Shown: positions 1 to 9,208 of the stretch, piece after piece
Numbering within the stretch: the stretch's first letter is position 1
Layout of the letters: the number at the start of each line of letters is the position of its first letter
NCBI RefSeq assembly: GCF_008365385.1
Contig: NZ_QOVF01000001.1
Location: 930,001 to 994,000 of the forward strand
Direction of reading: 5' to 3'
DNA from: Halopseudomonas laoshanensis
Lineage (GTDB): Bacteria; Pseudomonadota; Gammaproteobacteria; Pseudomonadales; Pseudomonadaceae
DNA length: 64,000 nt
The notes under the pieces: generated by a model
Told to the model about the DNA's origin: nothing
The model's database searches: none
Seen by the model: the letters and a program-made list of their open reading frames with translations, nothing else
Made by a program: the position numbers and the translations under genes

Positions 1-420
1 AACTTCAATGCGCTCGATATCTTCAATCGCCAACGGAATGTCCGTCCAGTCAACGGTGGCTAGCCCGGGGCGATATACCGAGCGGCCATCGACCAGCACC
101 TGCATGCGGCGCGCTTCAGTGGTGTTGGTGCCGTGGTAGTTGACGTTGCCGCGATGACCGTACAGATAGCCGACCATCATGCCGGGCACGAGACGGAGTA
201 TCTCCGGGATATCCCGGGCCCCTGTGGCGCGAATCAAATCACGATCAAGAACTGTCATGCTGCCGGGCACCTCAGCCGGCGATTGCTTCAGTCGCGTAGC
301 GCTGAGTACCGAGGGCAGTTCGGAGTCGCCTGAACTCAGGCCGTCCACGGCAAAGGCAGGCATGCTGGCAACCAGGCACAGCAGTGGAAAAAAGGGATAT
401 CTCAACGGTGATGCCATCAT
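1..420 (-). CDS. TonB-dependent outer-membrane receptor, N-terminal part (runs off the window)
   Basis: The first 140 codons read without a stop from an ATG at 420 to the window edge. Residues 1-24 form a signal peptide ending in ASMPAFA. From about residue 36 the sequence is a typical plug domain: VLSATRLKQSPAEVPGSMTV, then IRATGARDIPEILRLVPGM, then MQVLVDGRSVY and IEDIERIEV. These are hallmark motifs of receptors that import siderophores, vitamin B12 or similar ligands using TonB energy. The beta-barrel lies outside the window, so the ligand cannot be guessed. An ATG-ATG pair opens the gene; the upstream one is used here. It is transcribed away from gpsA. Confidence 0.85.
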   Translation of the reverse strand, partial: MMASPLRYPFFPLLCLVASMPAFAVDGLSSGDSELPSVLSATRLKQSPAEVPGSMTVLDRDLIRATGARDIPEILRLVPGMMVGYLYGHRGNVNYHGTNTTEARRMQVLVDGRSVYRPGLATVDWTDIPLAIEDIERIEV

Positions 421-528
421 TTTGCAACCATGCAGGTTTTTGTCAGCCCATCTTACCCAGAGGCGGCTTTTTTACCACCTTTGACGAACTGATTTATCGG
501 CAGCGCCCCATTTAGCCTTAGCACGATT

Positions 529-534
529 TATACT
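529..534 (+). promoter_or_regulatory. Possible -10 box for the gpsA operon
   Basis: TATACT lies 33 bases before the gpsA ATG in the 146-base gap shared with the divergent TonB-receptor gene. No convincing -35 hexamer is found at the right distance, so this is a weak prediction. Confidence 0.3.
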
Positions 535-566
535 GCGCCCATCAATCACTGTTCCAAGGATCTCAG

Positions 567-1613
567 ATGACCGATCACAAGACGCCTGTCTGCATACTGG
601 GTGGCGGTAGTTTCGGCACGACACTGGCAGGACTGATGGCCGCAGAAGGTGTACCTGTCACCTTGTGGCTGCGGGATGAAAAGGTAGCCGAGGAAATCAA
701 CCGGCTGCACGAGAATCGTCGCTACATGCCGGGTTTCAAGCTTGATCCGCGGCTGACGGTGAGCACTGATATGCAAACGGCAGTGGCTAATGCCGAGCTG
801 GTGTTTCTAGCCATCCCCAGCAGCGCTTTTCGCTCGGTGCTCAAGGACATCGGACCGGCTCTGGCCGGCAAGGGCGTGATCAGTACCACCAAGGGTATCG
901 AGCAGCCGGGCTTCCTGATGATGAGCGACATCGCCGCTGAGGAAGCGCCAGAGGCCCGCGTTGCGGTGCTCTCCGGCCCCAATCTGGCCAAGGAGATGGC
1001 TGCCGGTGAATTGACCGCCACTGTGGTAGCGAGCGATGACCAGGCGCTCTGTTCCGAGGTGCAGGGCGTGCTGGGCAGCAAGCGCTTGCGCGTGTATGCC
1101 AGTCAGGATCGATACGGCGTAGAACTGGGCGGTGCATTGAAAAACGTCTATGCGATCATTTCCGGCATGGCAGCCGCGATGGGTATGGGCGAGAACACCC
1201 GGAGCATGTTGATTACCCGTTCGTTGGCGGAAATGAGTCGCTTCGCCGTGCATATGGGTGCCAATCCGCTGACCTTCCTGGGCTTGGCTGGAGTAGGCGA
1301 TCTGATTGTGACCTGCATGTCACCGCTGTCGCGCAATTACCAGGTGGGATTCGCGCTGGGGCAGGGTAAAACGCTGGAGGAGGCGGTTGCCCAGTTGGGG
1401 CAAGTGGCCGAAGGCGTTAATACGTTGCGGGTATTGCGGCAGAAGTCTGAGGAAGAGGGCGTTTACATGCCGCTGGTAGCGGGCTTGCATGCAATCCTGT
1501 TCGAACAGCAGCCGCTGGCAGCGGTTATCAGTCGCCTGATGAGCGCTGAACAGAAGCACGATGTGGAGTTTGCCGCGTTCATGTCCACTACAGCGGTGCA
1601 GGAGAAACCTTGA
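567..1613 (+). CDS. gpsA: Glycerol-3-phosphate dehydrogenase [NAD(P)+]
   Basis: This cytoplasmic enzyme reduces dihydroxyacetone phosphate to sn-glycerol 3-phosphate, the backbone for phospholipids. The 348-residue product has the expected length. A Rossmann GxGxxG motif (GGGSFG, about residues 12-17) opens the protein. The family signatures [22 protein letters not shown] and [12 protein letters not shown] are all present. The ATG follows AAGGATCTCAG, a usable ribosome site. Its stop codon shares one base with the next gene, so it heads an operon with the DUF4389 gene and sixA. Confidence 0.96.
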   Translation: MTDHKTPVCILGGGSFGTTLAGLMAAEGVPVTLWLRDEKVAEEINRLHENRRYMPGFKLDPRLTVSTDMQTAVANAELVFLAIPSSAFRSVLKDIGPALAGKGVISTTKGIEQPGFLMMSDIAAEEAPEARVAVLSGPNLAKEMAAGELTATVVASDDQALCSEVQGVLGSKRLRVYASQDRYGVELGGALKNVYAIISGMAAAMGMGENTRSMLITRSLAEMSRFAVHMGANPLTFLGLAGVGDLIVTCMSPLSRNYQVGFALGQGKTLEEAVAQLGQVAEGVNTLRVLRQKSEEEGVYMPLVAGLHAILFEQQPLAAVISRLMSAEQKHDVEFAAFMSTTAVQEKP

Positions 1614-1927
1614 TGAGTAAACTGAATCAATCCGTCGGCTCGGCCGATTTCTGGCTGCGCCTGCTCTATACCTTGCTCTTGGCGCTCGCCTGGCAGGTTA
1701 CGGAGTTGCTGTTGATAGCGGTGGTGATACTCCAGATCGGCTATCGAGTGTTCACTGCGAAGGCTGACCCCAGGCTGGCTGAGTTCGGCAGTAGCCTGTC
1801 GGCTTACGCCGCACAGATCGGACGCTACGTTACCGGCGCGTCGGAGCAGAAACCCTGGCCGTTCATGGAATGGCCAACGGACAATGCCGCGGCACCTGTC
1901 TCCGAAGCGCCCGCCGAGAAAATATGA
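1613..1927 (+). CDS. DUF4389 family small membrane protein
   Basis: A 104-residue protein of unknown function. Residues about 12-40 (FWLRLLYTLLLALAWQVTEL and onward) form one long or two short hydrophobic helices, and the C-terminal third is polar and Ala/Pro-rich. This matches the DUF4389 pattern. The ATG at 1613 overlaps the gpsA stop by one base. A TTG codon one triplet upstream is a less likely start. The gene sits between gpsA and sixA and overlaps sixA by four bases, so translation is probably coupled. Confidence 0.8.
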   Translation: MSKLNQSVGSADFWLRLLYTLLLALAWQVTELLLIAVVILQIGYRVFTAKADPRLAEFGSSLSAYAAQIGRYVTGASEQKPWPFMEWPTDNAAAPVSEAPAEKI

Positions 1928-2394
1928 AGATCTGGATTCTGCGTCATGGTCAGGCGCAAGGGTTGGCGCCCAGCGATGAGTTGCGAGCATTGACCGACGA
2001 AGGTCGTGAAGAGGTGCAGGTGATGGCGGCGCAATTAGCTGGCCAGTCCCTGGATGCCGTTCTGGCCAGCCCTTACCTGCGCGCCCAGCAAACAGCTCAG
2101 ATTGTCCAGCAGCAGATACAACTACGCCGTGGCGTGGCTACCGTGGCCTGGCTGACCCCGGACGATGACCCGCGTCGGGTGCTGGATTTCCTTGCTGAGC
2201 GCGCTGAACAGAACTTGTTGCTGGTCAGCCACCAACCCTTGGTCAGTCAGTTGATCAGCCTGCTGGTCGAGGGCCATCGGGCCGGGCACTACCCGATGCC
2301 AACAGCCGGACTGGCGTGCATCGAACTGGACTTCCCCGCTGCCGGTCTGGGTCAACTGCGGCTCCTGAGCAGTCCGGCCGATCTGCTTAACTGA
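1924..2394 (+). CDS. sixA: Phosphohistidine phosphatase SixA
   Basis: A histidine-phosphatase-superfamily protein of 156 residues, the size usual for SixA. SixA removes phosphate from phosphohistidine in Hpt domains or in the nitrogen PTS. The catalytic RHG sits at residues 7-9 and a second conserved histidine occurs in LLVSHQPLVS. ASPYLRAQQTA is the usual conserved segment. The ATG at 1924 overlaps the previous stop as ATGA. In-frame upstream starts would run through the DUF4389 gene and are rejected. Confidence 0.9.
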   Translation: MKIWILRHGQAQGLAPSDELRALTDEGREEVQVMAAQLAGQSLDAVLASPYLRAQQTAQIVQQQIQLRRGVATVAWLTPDDDPRRVLDFLAERAEQNLLLVSHQPLVSQLISLLVEGHRAGHYPMPTAGLACIELDFPAAGLGQLRLLSSPADLLN

Positions 2395-2451
2395 TCACGC
2401 AACCAGTACACGGGGCGGCCGATATGCCCTTTATTACGTGCTTCTTCTATC

Positions 2452-2480
2452 TTGTCGAGGGTGTAGCTAGATGGGATAGT
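2452..2480 (+). promoter_or_regulatory. Candidate sigma-70 promoter for the acyl-CoA ligase gene
   Basis: TTGTCG (2452-2457) and GATAGT (2475-2480) are 17 bases apart, each matching the consensus at four of six positions. The promoter lies in the 173-base gap after sixA. The predicted start site is near 2487, about 80 bases before the next ATG. This is a sequence match only. Confidence 0.35.
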
Positions 2481-2567
2481 GTTCATTCATACGGGTGAGC
2501 AACTTTACCAGTAGGTATTGCAGTGCAGCTTATCTCATAAAAAAACAATCAGAACCGAGGTGCCGTC

Positions 2568-4250
2568 ATGGGAGATCAGGTCAGGCTGACCGTGTCATCT
2601 GCGCTGGAAGCCTTCTACCAGCGAGAGGCAAAGCATCCGGAGAAAATCTATCTGGTCCAGCCTTTGCCCGACGGGCAGGTCGAAGAGATCAGTTGGGGGC
2701 AGGCTGGTGATCAGGCTCGACGGGTGGCGGCTTACTTGCGCAGCCTGGATTTTCCCGAGCACAGTCATATTGCCTTGGTCTCGAAGAACTGCGCGCACTG
2801 GATAATCGCAGACCTGGCGATCTGGATGGCAGGGCATGTCTCCGTTCCGCTGTACCCGAACCTGACCGCCGATTCGGCGCGCCAGATTCTTGAACACTCA
2901 GAAGCGCGAGCGGTGTTTATCGGTAAGCTTGATGATTGGCAAAGCATGCGTCCTGGTATGCCGCCAAACCTGCCCATGCTCGGGTTGCCGCTGGCGCCGG
3001 AGGACCCACAATTGCTCAGTTGGCAGTCGTTGCTGCAAGCCAATGACCCCATGCAAGGTGAGCCATTACCTGATCCAGAGCAACTGGCAACAATCATCTA
3101 TACCTCCGGCACTACCGGGATGCCCAAAGGCGTCATGCTCAGTTTTGCCAGCATGTATTTTTCTGCCAACAATTGCCTGCGTTTGTTCAATATCAGCGAC
3201 GCCGACCGGTTGATGTCCTATCTCCCGCTATGTCACGTTGCCGAACGCCAGTTTGTCGAGGTGGCTTCGCTGTTGGCGGGGGAGACCGTATTTTTCGCCG
3301 ATACCCTGGATAGCTTCCAGCGCGATATGCAGCGCGCTCGACCCACCGTGTTCTTTGGCGTGCCGCGTATCTGGGTCAAATTCCATATGGGGGTTATCAG
3401 TAAAATTCCCGCAGCTTTGTTGGATAAGCTGTTGAAAATACCGGTAATTGGGCGGCTAATGGCGCGTAAGGTGCTCACCGGCCTGGGGCTTGATCAGATT
3501 CGTTATGCTGTGTGCGGTGCCGCGCCAGTCGCCGACACCACGCTGGCGTGGTACCGGCGTCTTGGCTTGAGCATTGCCGAGGTATACGGCATGACCGAAA
3601 ACTGCGGTTATTCGCATCTGGGGCGGCCCAGCCGGGTCAAGCCAGGTTGGATCGGGTTGCCCAATCCTGGCGTGGAAAGTCGTCTTTCGGCAGAAGGCGA
3701 GCTGCAGGTACGTAGCAATGCGACCATGCTGGGCTATTTTAAAGAGCCCGAGAAAACCGCAGAAACCCTTACCGAAGACGGATTCCTGCGCACCGGTGAC
3801 GTAGGCGAGATCGATAACGAAGGCTTTCTGCGCCTGACCGGGCGCATCAAGGACATTTTCAAGACCTCCAAAGGCAAGTACGTGGCACCGGCGCCGATCG
3901 AAAATCTGCTCGCTGCGCACAGCCGCGTTGAGCAGGTCTGTGTGGTCGGGAATAACCTCGGACAACCCTTGGCGTTGGTGCAATTGTCCGAGGCTGGTCA
4001 GCAGGAAGCGCAAAGCAATCGTGAGCAGTTGTCCAAGGATTTCAGCGTGTTGCTGGACGATGTTAATGCAAAAGTTGAACGTCATGAACAGCTCAGTTGC
4101 CTGGTGATCGTGGAGGATAACTGGACAATAGAGAATGGCTTTATGACGCCGACCTTGAAGATCAAGCGCAATGTGGTGGAGGCGACCTACCAGGACCAGT
4201 TCGAATTATGGTCGGTGAGTGGGCACCGGGTGCTCTGGCAAGGCCAGTAA
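2568..4250 (+). CDS. AMP-binding long-chain acyl-CoA synthetase family protein
   Basis: An ANL-superfamily adenylating enzyme of 560 residues, expected to activate a carboxylic acid (probably a fatty acid) to its CoA thioester using ATP. The P-loop-like motif YTSGTTGMPKG is at residues 178-188. VYGMTENCGY, RTGDVGEI and GRIKDIFKTSKGKYVAP supply the later ATP and hinge motifs including the catalytic-type lysine. It resembles the FAA1/LACS group rather than E. coli FadD. The start ATG follows GAGGTGCCGTC. A PaaI-type thioesterase and an alpha/beta hydrolase follow on the same strand, as in P. aeruginosa. The substrate is unknown. Confidence 0.9.
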   Translation: MGDQVRLTVSSALEAFYQREAKHPEKIYLVQPLPDGQVEEISWGQAGDQARRVAAYLRSLDFPEHSHIALVSKNCAHWIIADLAIWMAGHVSVPLYPNLTADSARQILEHSEARAVFIGKLDDWQSMRPGMPPNLPMLGLPLAPEDPQLLSWQSLLQANDPMQGEPLPDPEQLATIIYTSGTTGMPKGVMLSFASMYFSANNCLRLFNISDADRLMSYLPLCHVAERQFVEVASLLAGETVFFADTLDSFQRDMQRARPTVFFGVPRIWVKFHMGVISKIPAALLDKLLKIPVIGRLMARKVLTGLGLDQIRYAVCGAAPVADTTLAWYRRLGLSIAEVYGMTENCGYSHLGRPSRVKPGWIGLPNPGVESRLSAEGELQVRSNATMLGYFKEPEKTAETLTEDGFLRTGDVGEIDNEGFLRLTGRIKDIFKTSKGKYVAPAPIENLLAAHSRVEQVCVVGNNLGQPLALVQLSEAGQQEAQSNREQLSKDFSVLLDDVNAKVERHEQLSCLVIVEDNWTIENGFMTPTLKIKRNVVEATYQDQFELWSVSGHRVLWQGQ

Positions 4251-4278
4251 GCTAACGCATCAGTATCTAGGAGGAAGA

Positions 4279-4704
4279 ATGGCCGCAATCTGGCACCAGA
4301 AAGTCGATCTTGAAGAGCTCAACAAACCCGGCGAGCATATCAACTCGTTGCTCGATATCCGCTTTGAGGACGTGGGTGATGATTGGATCAGCGCCAGTAT
4401 GCCAGTGGATGCGCGCACCCATCAGCCCTACGGCATATTGCATGGAGGGGCGTCGGTGGTGCTGGCAGAGTCGCTGGGCAGTACCGCATCCTATCTCTGC
4501 ATCGACAACAGCACATCGTATTGCGTGGGCCTGGAAGTCAATGCCAATCACCTCAAGGCGGTACGCAGTGGCCGCGTGACAGCCCTAGCCAAGCCGATCC
4601 ATCTGGGGCGTACCACTCACGTATGGGATATTCGGCTGCACAATGCCGCGGACCAACTGACCTGTATTGCTCGGTTGACGATGGCTGTGGTGCCGGTCAG
4701 ATAA
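4279..4704 (+). CDS. Hotdog-fold acyl-CoA thioesterase (PaaI/YdiI type)
   Basis: A 141-residue single hotdog domain, the normal size. The family pattern HGGASVVLAES follows YGIL, and the conserved acidic residue sits in that helix. Such enzymes hydrolyse aromatic or medium-chain acyl-CoA or 1,4-dihydroxy-2-naphthoyl-CoA. Which of these applies here cannot be told. A strong AGGAGGA ribosome site ends four bases before the ATG at 4279 and decides the start. The gene is 28 bases after the acyl-CoA ligase gene, so the two are probably co-transcribed and may balance acyl-CoA formation and release. Confidence 0.9.
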   Translation: MAAIWHQKVDLEELNKPGEHINSLLDIRFEDVGDDWISASMPVDARTHQPYGILHGGASVVLAESLGSTASYLCIDNSTSYCVGLEVNANHLKAVRSGRVTALAKPIHLGRTTHVWDIRLHNAADQLTCIARLTMAVVPVR

Positions 4705-4828
4705 GGCCTTATGCCGGGTCATTCATGGGCTCTGCATTACTTGTCTCGCATCCAGTGGTGGCATAGATTGCCCGCCGGTACTGCGGTCCAGGCTGCGATT
4801 TTCTGTATCCCACCCATAGGATTCTGTC

Positions 4829-5692
4829 ATGAGCGTGAGTAGTCACGAAGTTCGATTTTCACTGCCGTCGCTAGAGGTTGCTGCCAAGGTATGGGGCAAC
4901 CCAGACGGCTTGCCGGTGATCGGTTTGCATGGATGGCTGGATAATGCTGCCACCTTTGACCGTATCGCGCCGTTGCTGAATGATGTGCACCTGGTAGCGC
5001 TCGACCTACCGGGTCACGGGTTGTCCGGGCATATGCCAGCGGCTGGCTACAGCCTGTGGCAACAAGCCGCGACCGTACTGCAGGTAGCCGAGAATCTGGG
5101 TTGGAAACGCTTTGCGTTGCTTGGCCATTCCATGGGCGCGATTATCAGTGGGGTGCTGGCCGGCAGCCTGCCTGAGCGGATCATGGGTGCCTGCCTGATC
5201 GATGGCCTGCTGCCATTTACCTCCGAAGCCGAAGATGCACCCAAACAGATGGCGCGTTTCTTCGCTGCCAGCCTGGCACTGGAGAGCAAGCGCAAACCGG
5301 TTTACGACAGTGTCGACAAAGCCATTCAAGCGCGGGCCAAGGGCAGCAATACGGATATCAGCAATGAGGCGGTGAAGATACTCGTGGAGCGCGGGTTGAT
5401 GCCGGACAACGGCGGCTGGACCTGGCGCACCGATCCGCAACTCATGCTGCCTTCACCCATGCGCTTCACCAGCAACCATGCTGTGGCGTTTATCGAGGCC
5501 ATCACTTCGCCGACCTGCCTGGTACTGGCCAACCAGGGCGTAATGCATAAACACCCTCAAGTGCTGGACCGTATCGAACGCTTTCAGAATATCGAGTTGC
5601 ATCAATTGGACGGGGGGCATCACCTGCATCTTGAGGAACCAGCTTCGGAAGTCGCAACGATATTTGACAGTTTTTTCAGAAAGCTGACTTGA
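4829..5692 (+). CDS. Alpha/beta-fold hydrolase
   Basis: A 287-residue cytoplasmic hydrolase. The oxyanion-hole region is IGLHGWLDNA (residues 31-40), the nucleophile elbow GHSMG places Ser at residue 101, and the catalytic His probably lies in LDGGHHLHLEEP near the C-terminus. It is most similar in pattern to serine-hydrolase-like (MEST/SERHL) esterases. The substrate is unknown. It lies 124 bases downstream of the thioesterase on the same strand, and the gap holds no obvious terminator. Confidence 0.88.
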   Translation: MSVSSHEVRFSLPSLEVAAKVWGNPDGLPVIGLHGWLDNAATFDRIAPLLNDVHLVALDLPGHGLSGHMPAAGYSLWQQAATVLQVAENLGWKRFALLGHSMGAIISGVLAGSLPERIMGACLIDGLLPFTSEAEDAPKQMARFFAASLALESKRKPVYDSVDKAIQARAKGSNTDISNEAVKILVERGLMPDNGGWTWRTDPQLMLPSPMRFTSNHAVAFIEAITSPTCLVLANQGVMHKHPQVLDRIERFQNIELHQLDGGHHLHLEEPASEVATIFDSFFRKLT

Positions 5693-5779
5693 CCCTGAAC
5701 CGTCAGACGCAAATGATCAGTACCAGCAGCGGCTTGGACTACAGCATCCATCAGAGGTCAGGGGAGAGCACCTTACCAA

Positions 5780-5785
5780 TATAAT
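5780..5785 (+). promoter_or_regulatory. Consensus -10 box upstream of the DUF4892 gene
   Basis: A perfect TATAAT lies 60 bases before the start of the next gene. The region 17 bases upstream (GTCAGG) is a poor -35, so the promoter may need an activator or may be chance. Confidence 0.35.
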
Positions 5786-5844
5786 GCTGCTGAGTAGTGT
5801 ATGGTCCCATGTGCCCCGTTCTGAGGGTGCCAACAGGAGATTGA

Positions 5845-6669
5845 ATGCCCTTTTTTCTACCCACCCTGGGTTTTGCTGGCCTCTTGCTTTGTGTGCTGGC
5901 CCGGCCTGCGGCCGCAGATGATCTGTCAGAGCGCCTTCTACTGAGCGCCTTTCCTGGTGCAACGCTGGTGGATTCTTCCAGCGAAGCGGCTGTCGATCAT
6001 GCGGTGGTGATGGGCAGTATTCGGCGCATCAACAATCAGCTACGTGCGGAGCGTGAAGTACGCACCATGGGCGAGCTCATCCGTGCCACCTATCGGATAC
6101 CCGACCCACATGATCGCCATGAAGCATTTGAACATGCCAAGGAGCAATTGTTGGCTCAGCCAGGCAGCATGCTGTTTTTCTGCCAGGGCCGGGAGTGTGG
6201 CAGTAGCAGCTTGTGGGCGAATCAGGTGTTGAACAACTCGACGTTGTATGGCCCGGAAGATAATCAGGCCTATCTGGTCATGCAGTTGGATAGCGAACCA
6301 CAACGATTTGTCAGCTTGTATGCGATTACCCGCGGCAACCGGCGGGTGTACCTGCATGTTGAACAGTTCACTCCCGAACAGCCGGTGGCTGAAACGCTCT
6401 ACCCCACGCCCGCTACTATGCTCAAATTGTTGCATGCGGAGGGCCAACTGGTGATTCCGGCAAACCATGCCGCGGATCCAGAAACAGCGCAGGCCTGGGT
6501 CAATTTGATCAATCGCATGCTGCGTTCCGATACCCGTCTGCGGATATCGGTCAACGGTGATCAGGCGCCTGCGGTAACCCGGCAACTGGTGGAACTGGGA
6601 ATACGTAGCCAGCGCCTGGAAGTGGGCGAAGCACTTCCCCAAGACGCCATTTTGATCATCAAGCTCTGA
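5845..6669 (+). CDS. DUF4892 domain-containing exported protein
   Basis: A 274-residue protein beginning with a signal peptide (hydrophobic FFLPTLGFAGLLLCVL, cleavage after PAAA near residue 24). The mature part shows the DUF4892 pattern. It has a lipid-or-peptide-like N-terminal half with a CQGRECGSSSLWANQ segment containing two cysteines. A C-terminal alpha/beta part (LRISVNGDQAPAVTRQLVELGIRSQRLEVG) resembles a peptidoglycan-binding OmpA-type fold. It is probably periplasmic and its function is unknown. It is convergent with the acylase gene, with only 15 bases between the stops. Confidence 0.78.
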   Translation: MPFFLPTLGFAGLLLCVLARPAAADDLSERLLLSAFPGATLVDSSSEAAVDHAVVMGSIRRINNQLRAEREVRTMGELIRATYRIPDPHDRHEAFEHAKEQLLAQPGSMLFFCQGRECGSSSLWANQVLNNSTLYGPEDNQAYLVMQLDSEPQRFVSLYAITRGNRRVYLHVEQFTPEQPVAETLYPTPATMLKLLHAEGQLVIPANHAADPETAQAWVNLINRMLRSDTRLRISVNGDQAPAVTRQLVELGIRSQRLEVGEALPQDAILIIKL

Positions 6670-6684
6670 CCCATAAACGCCGAC

Positions 6685-9156
6685 TCATCGCGGCCGTAAG
6701 GTGACCTGATCCGGCAGAGCCTGAATCGCCTGCCAGTCGAACAGCTGGCTGCGATACCGCCCCTGATTGAATAGCTCGTTCTGGTCACGATAATGCGGGT
6801 CTAACGGATTGCCAGATTGCCCCATCGGATTGATGCCCAAACTGCGATCCAGGTCCGCCAGATCAATCAGGCGGCGGGTCGAAGGCCCCGCTTTGATCTG
6901 GTAGATCCCCACACCTGTATCGAAGGTCATGCTGTTAAGGCTTTCTGGTCCGCCGTCAACGGCGGCAACCCGGCTGTCGAAAAACCGCCCCACCGGTAGG
7001 CGCTCGCTTAACGCATGTTCATGCTGCAGGCGGGTAACTCGGCTCCAGCTCCAGCTGTCTGGCTCGATGCCCAGCTCGTCTGTCAGCGACTCGATCGTCT
7101 TTACCCAGGCTTGTTCAATGGCCGCCTGGCGACCGTCCATGATCGGTTGGAGTCGGTTATCCCACCAGGGGGAGGATGGCTTCCAGTACAGGCTGTACAG
7201 GCTTTTTTCGGCCAGATCAGTATTGCGGAAAACGTCAAACTGCTCGCCCAGTTCATCGGCAAACAGCGCCTGCATTAGATGGTCCTGCCAGCGCTGAAAC
7301 AGCGTTGCGCCAACCTGCTCACGGGTGAAGGTGCCATTCCATTCGCTGAGTATCTCAGCCGCTCGGGCCGCCGGTGCACGCAGGTCCTTGCTTAACAACT
7401 GATGGTCCAGCAAGGGCAGCGCATCATCCAGCATCGCCAATGCCTGCGGCTTGCGCGTATCCAGTTGCATGTCCTTGAACTGCGACAGGTCGAACTGCTC
7501 TTCGTTGTTCAGCAACTCTGCCAGACGTTCGGCGCGCTCGCTGGGGGCGTAATAGCCAGGCATGATGCGTCGTCGGCCGGCTTCGGTATAAGGATTATTG
7601 GCACTGAAAATATGCCCTGAAGAAGGGTTGATAATGCGCGGATTGGCGCTGAACGGCTGATAGCCGAGAAAATCGTCCCGGCCACTGGAGCCGCTGAGCA
7701 GCGAGTAGCTGTTGTTGCTGTTTGGCCAGCGCTTGAGCCGGCCGATCGCCCACATGGCGATGTTATCTTCGACGTCGGCATAAATCAGGTTGAGCCCGGG
7801 AGAACTGTGGAGCGCTGCAGCCTGTTCAAACTCATCCATGCTCTTGGCGCGGGCCAGTCCATAAAACGCCTGCGCGGCGTCATTGTCGATGTTGAGGAAA
7901 CTCCAGAACAGGCTGACTGGCGGCCGCGCCGCGGTTTCAGCGTCCAATGCGACCCCCGGTGCTGGATCATTGATGATCGGCCCATGTCGCGAACTGCGCA
8001 TGCGCAGCAGGCGATCTTCTTGTCCGCGAACCTTGATAACTTCTTCATGTATGGTCAGGTCCTGCCAGCCGCTGTCGCCCGCGCGTACTTGATCGGGGTT
8101 ATCGGGGTTGACCCGCTCGCGGTAGAAATCCACTTCGTCATTCATCAGCATCGTCAGCCCCCAGGCGTGCCGACGCGTCTGGCCCAGCAAAGGGAAGGGG
8201 ATGCCGGCAAGAAAGTGGCCGTAGACTTCGTGCTCAGGGGTACGCAGGTGCGCTTCAAACCACACCGCAGGCGCTGAGTAACCGATATGCGGATCGTTGG
8301 CCAGTAGCGGCGAACCGCTCAGGCTACGCTTGCCATTGACCGTCCAGGCGTTGCTGCCGAGAAACTGTCCTGCGGGCACTTGCTGCTCGGCTTTGACGAT
8401 CTGCTTCAGCAGCGGGTCGAGCAGGCCGGTTACCTCGCTGTCCACGGCCCTGCGCGGCGGCATGCTATCCGGCCAGCTGGGGACCAGATCACGGGCGTGG
8501 CGCTCGCCGAGATTGCCCCTGATGTTATCCATCAACGCATCGGTCTTGAACGCCTCGGCAAAGGAATAGGCCATATAGCCCATGACATGCGCGATGTCGG
8601 CGGCATCAAAATAGTCTGGTCGAGCCAGCAGCAAGCGGTATTCCAGAGGTGTTTTGCCGCTCTCTATGTAGGAGTTGATGCCGGCTTGGTAAGCGTGGAT
8701 CAGTTTGACGTGCGGCTCTTCGGACTGCTGTTCCAGCCGTTCGGCATATTGCCGAGCAAAGCGGCTTATGCCCAGAGAGCGAAAAAACCGGTCGGTTTCA
8801 AAGGTTTCCTGGCCATAGAGTTCGGACAGGCGTCCCGCGCCTATGCGCCGCAGCATGTCCATCTGGAACAGCCGGTCCTGGGCATGCAAATAACCCAGCG
8901 CAAGGTAGGCGTCGTGATCATTGCGCGCATCGATATGCGGTACGCCCCAGGCGTCGTAGAAGACTGAAACGGGCTTTTGCAGCCCTGGCAGATCGAGCTG
9001 CCCATCGCGCTGTGGTTCTGCATTATAGAGGGCCCAGGCTCCCAATGTACCCAGCACAGCCACCAGCAGCAGCACAGCAAAAGCCCACTTCAAAGAAATC
9101 AGCACACGGGTATTGATCACGGGTAACCTTAACGCTATTGGAAGATGTCCGCGCAT
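6685..9156 (-). CDS. Penicillin acylase family Ntn-hydrolase
   Basis: An 823-residue precursor of the penicillin/AHL acylase family, which self-cleaves into alpha and beta chains. An N-terminal membrane segment (AFAVLLLVAVLGTLGAWAL, about residues 25-43) serves as signal or anchor, so the enzyme is periplasmic. The alpha-chain motif YDAWGVPHI and the cleavage-site motif GSNAW are clear, with Ser at about residue 268 as the predicted beta-chain nucleophile. HGPI (in RSSRHGPIIND) also fits. The substrate could be acyl-homoserine lactones, other N-acyl amides or beta-lactams; the sequence cannot decide. The ATG at 9156 is used; a TTG nine codons upstream is unlikely. Confidence 0.87.
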   Translation of the reverse strand: MRGHLPIALRLPVINTRVLISLKWAFAVLLLVAVLGTLGAWALYNAEPQRDGQLDLPGLQKPVSVFYDAWGVPHIDARNDHDAYLALGYLHAQDRLFQMDMLRRIGAGRLSELYGQETFETDRFFRSLGISRFARQYAERLEQQSEEPHVKLIHAYQAGINSYIESGKTPLEYRLLLARPDYFDAADIAHVMGYMAYSFAEAFKTDALMDNIRGNLGERHARDLVPSWPDSMPPRRAVDSEVTGLLDPLLKQIVKAEQQVPAGQFLGSNAWTVNGKRSLSGSPLLANDPHIGYSAPAVWFEAHLRTPEHEVYGHFLAGIPFPLLGQTRRHAWGLTMLMNDEVDFYRERVNPDNPDQVRAGDSGWQDLTIHEEVIKVRGQEDRLLRMRSSRHGPIINDPAPGVALDAETAARPPVSLFWSFLNIDNDAAQAFYGLARAKSMDEFEQAAALHSSPGLNLIYADVEDNIAMWAIGRLKRWPNSNNSYSLLSGSSGRDDFLGYQPFSANPRIINPSSGHIFSANNPYTEAGRRRIMPGYYAPSERAERLAELLNNEEQFDLSQFKDMQLDTRKPQALAMLDDALPLLDHQLLSKDLRAPAARAAEILSEWNGTFTREQVGATLFQRWQDHLMQALFADELGEQFDVFRNTDLAEKSLYSLYWKPSSPWWDNRLQPIMDGRQAAIEQAWVKTIESLTDELGIEPDSWSWSRVTRLQHEHALSERLPVGRFFDSRVAAVDGGPESLNSMTFDTGVGIYQIKAGPSTRRLIDLADLDRSLGINPMGQSGNPLDPHYRDQNELFNQGRYRSQLFDWQAIQALPDQVTLRPR

Positions 9157-9208
9157 GATGCTCAGACAGTCATCCGCCGTCAATCGAGATTATTTTGCAG
9201 GGGGAAGC

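Noticed and set aside
2495..2710. 71-codon frame over the acyl-CoA ligase start
   Set aside because: It runs out of frame through the conserved ligase N-terminus and its own protein is low-complexity Arg/Gly-rich; it is a shadow.
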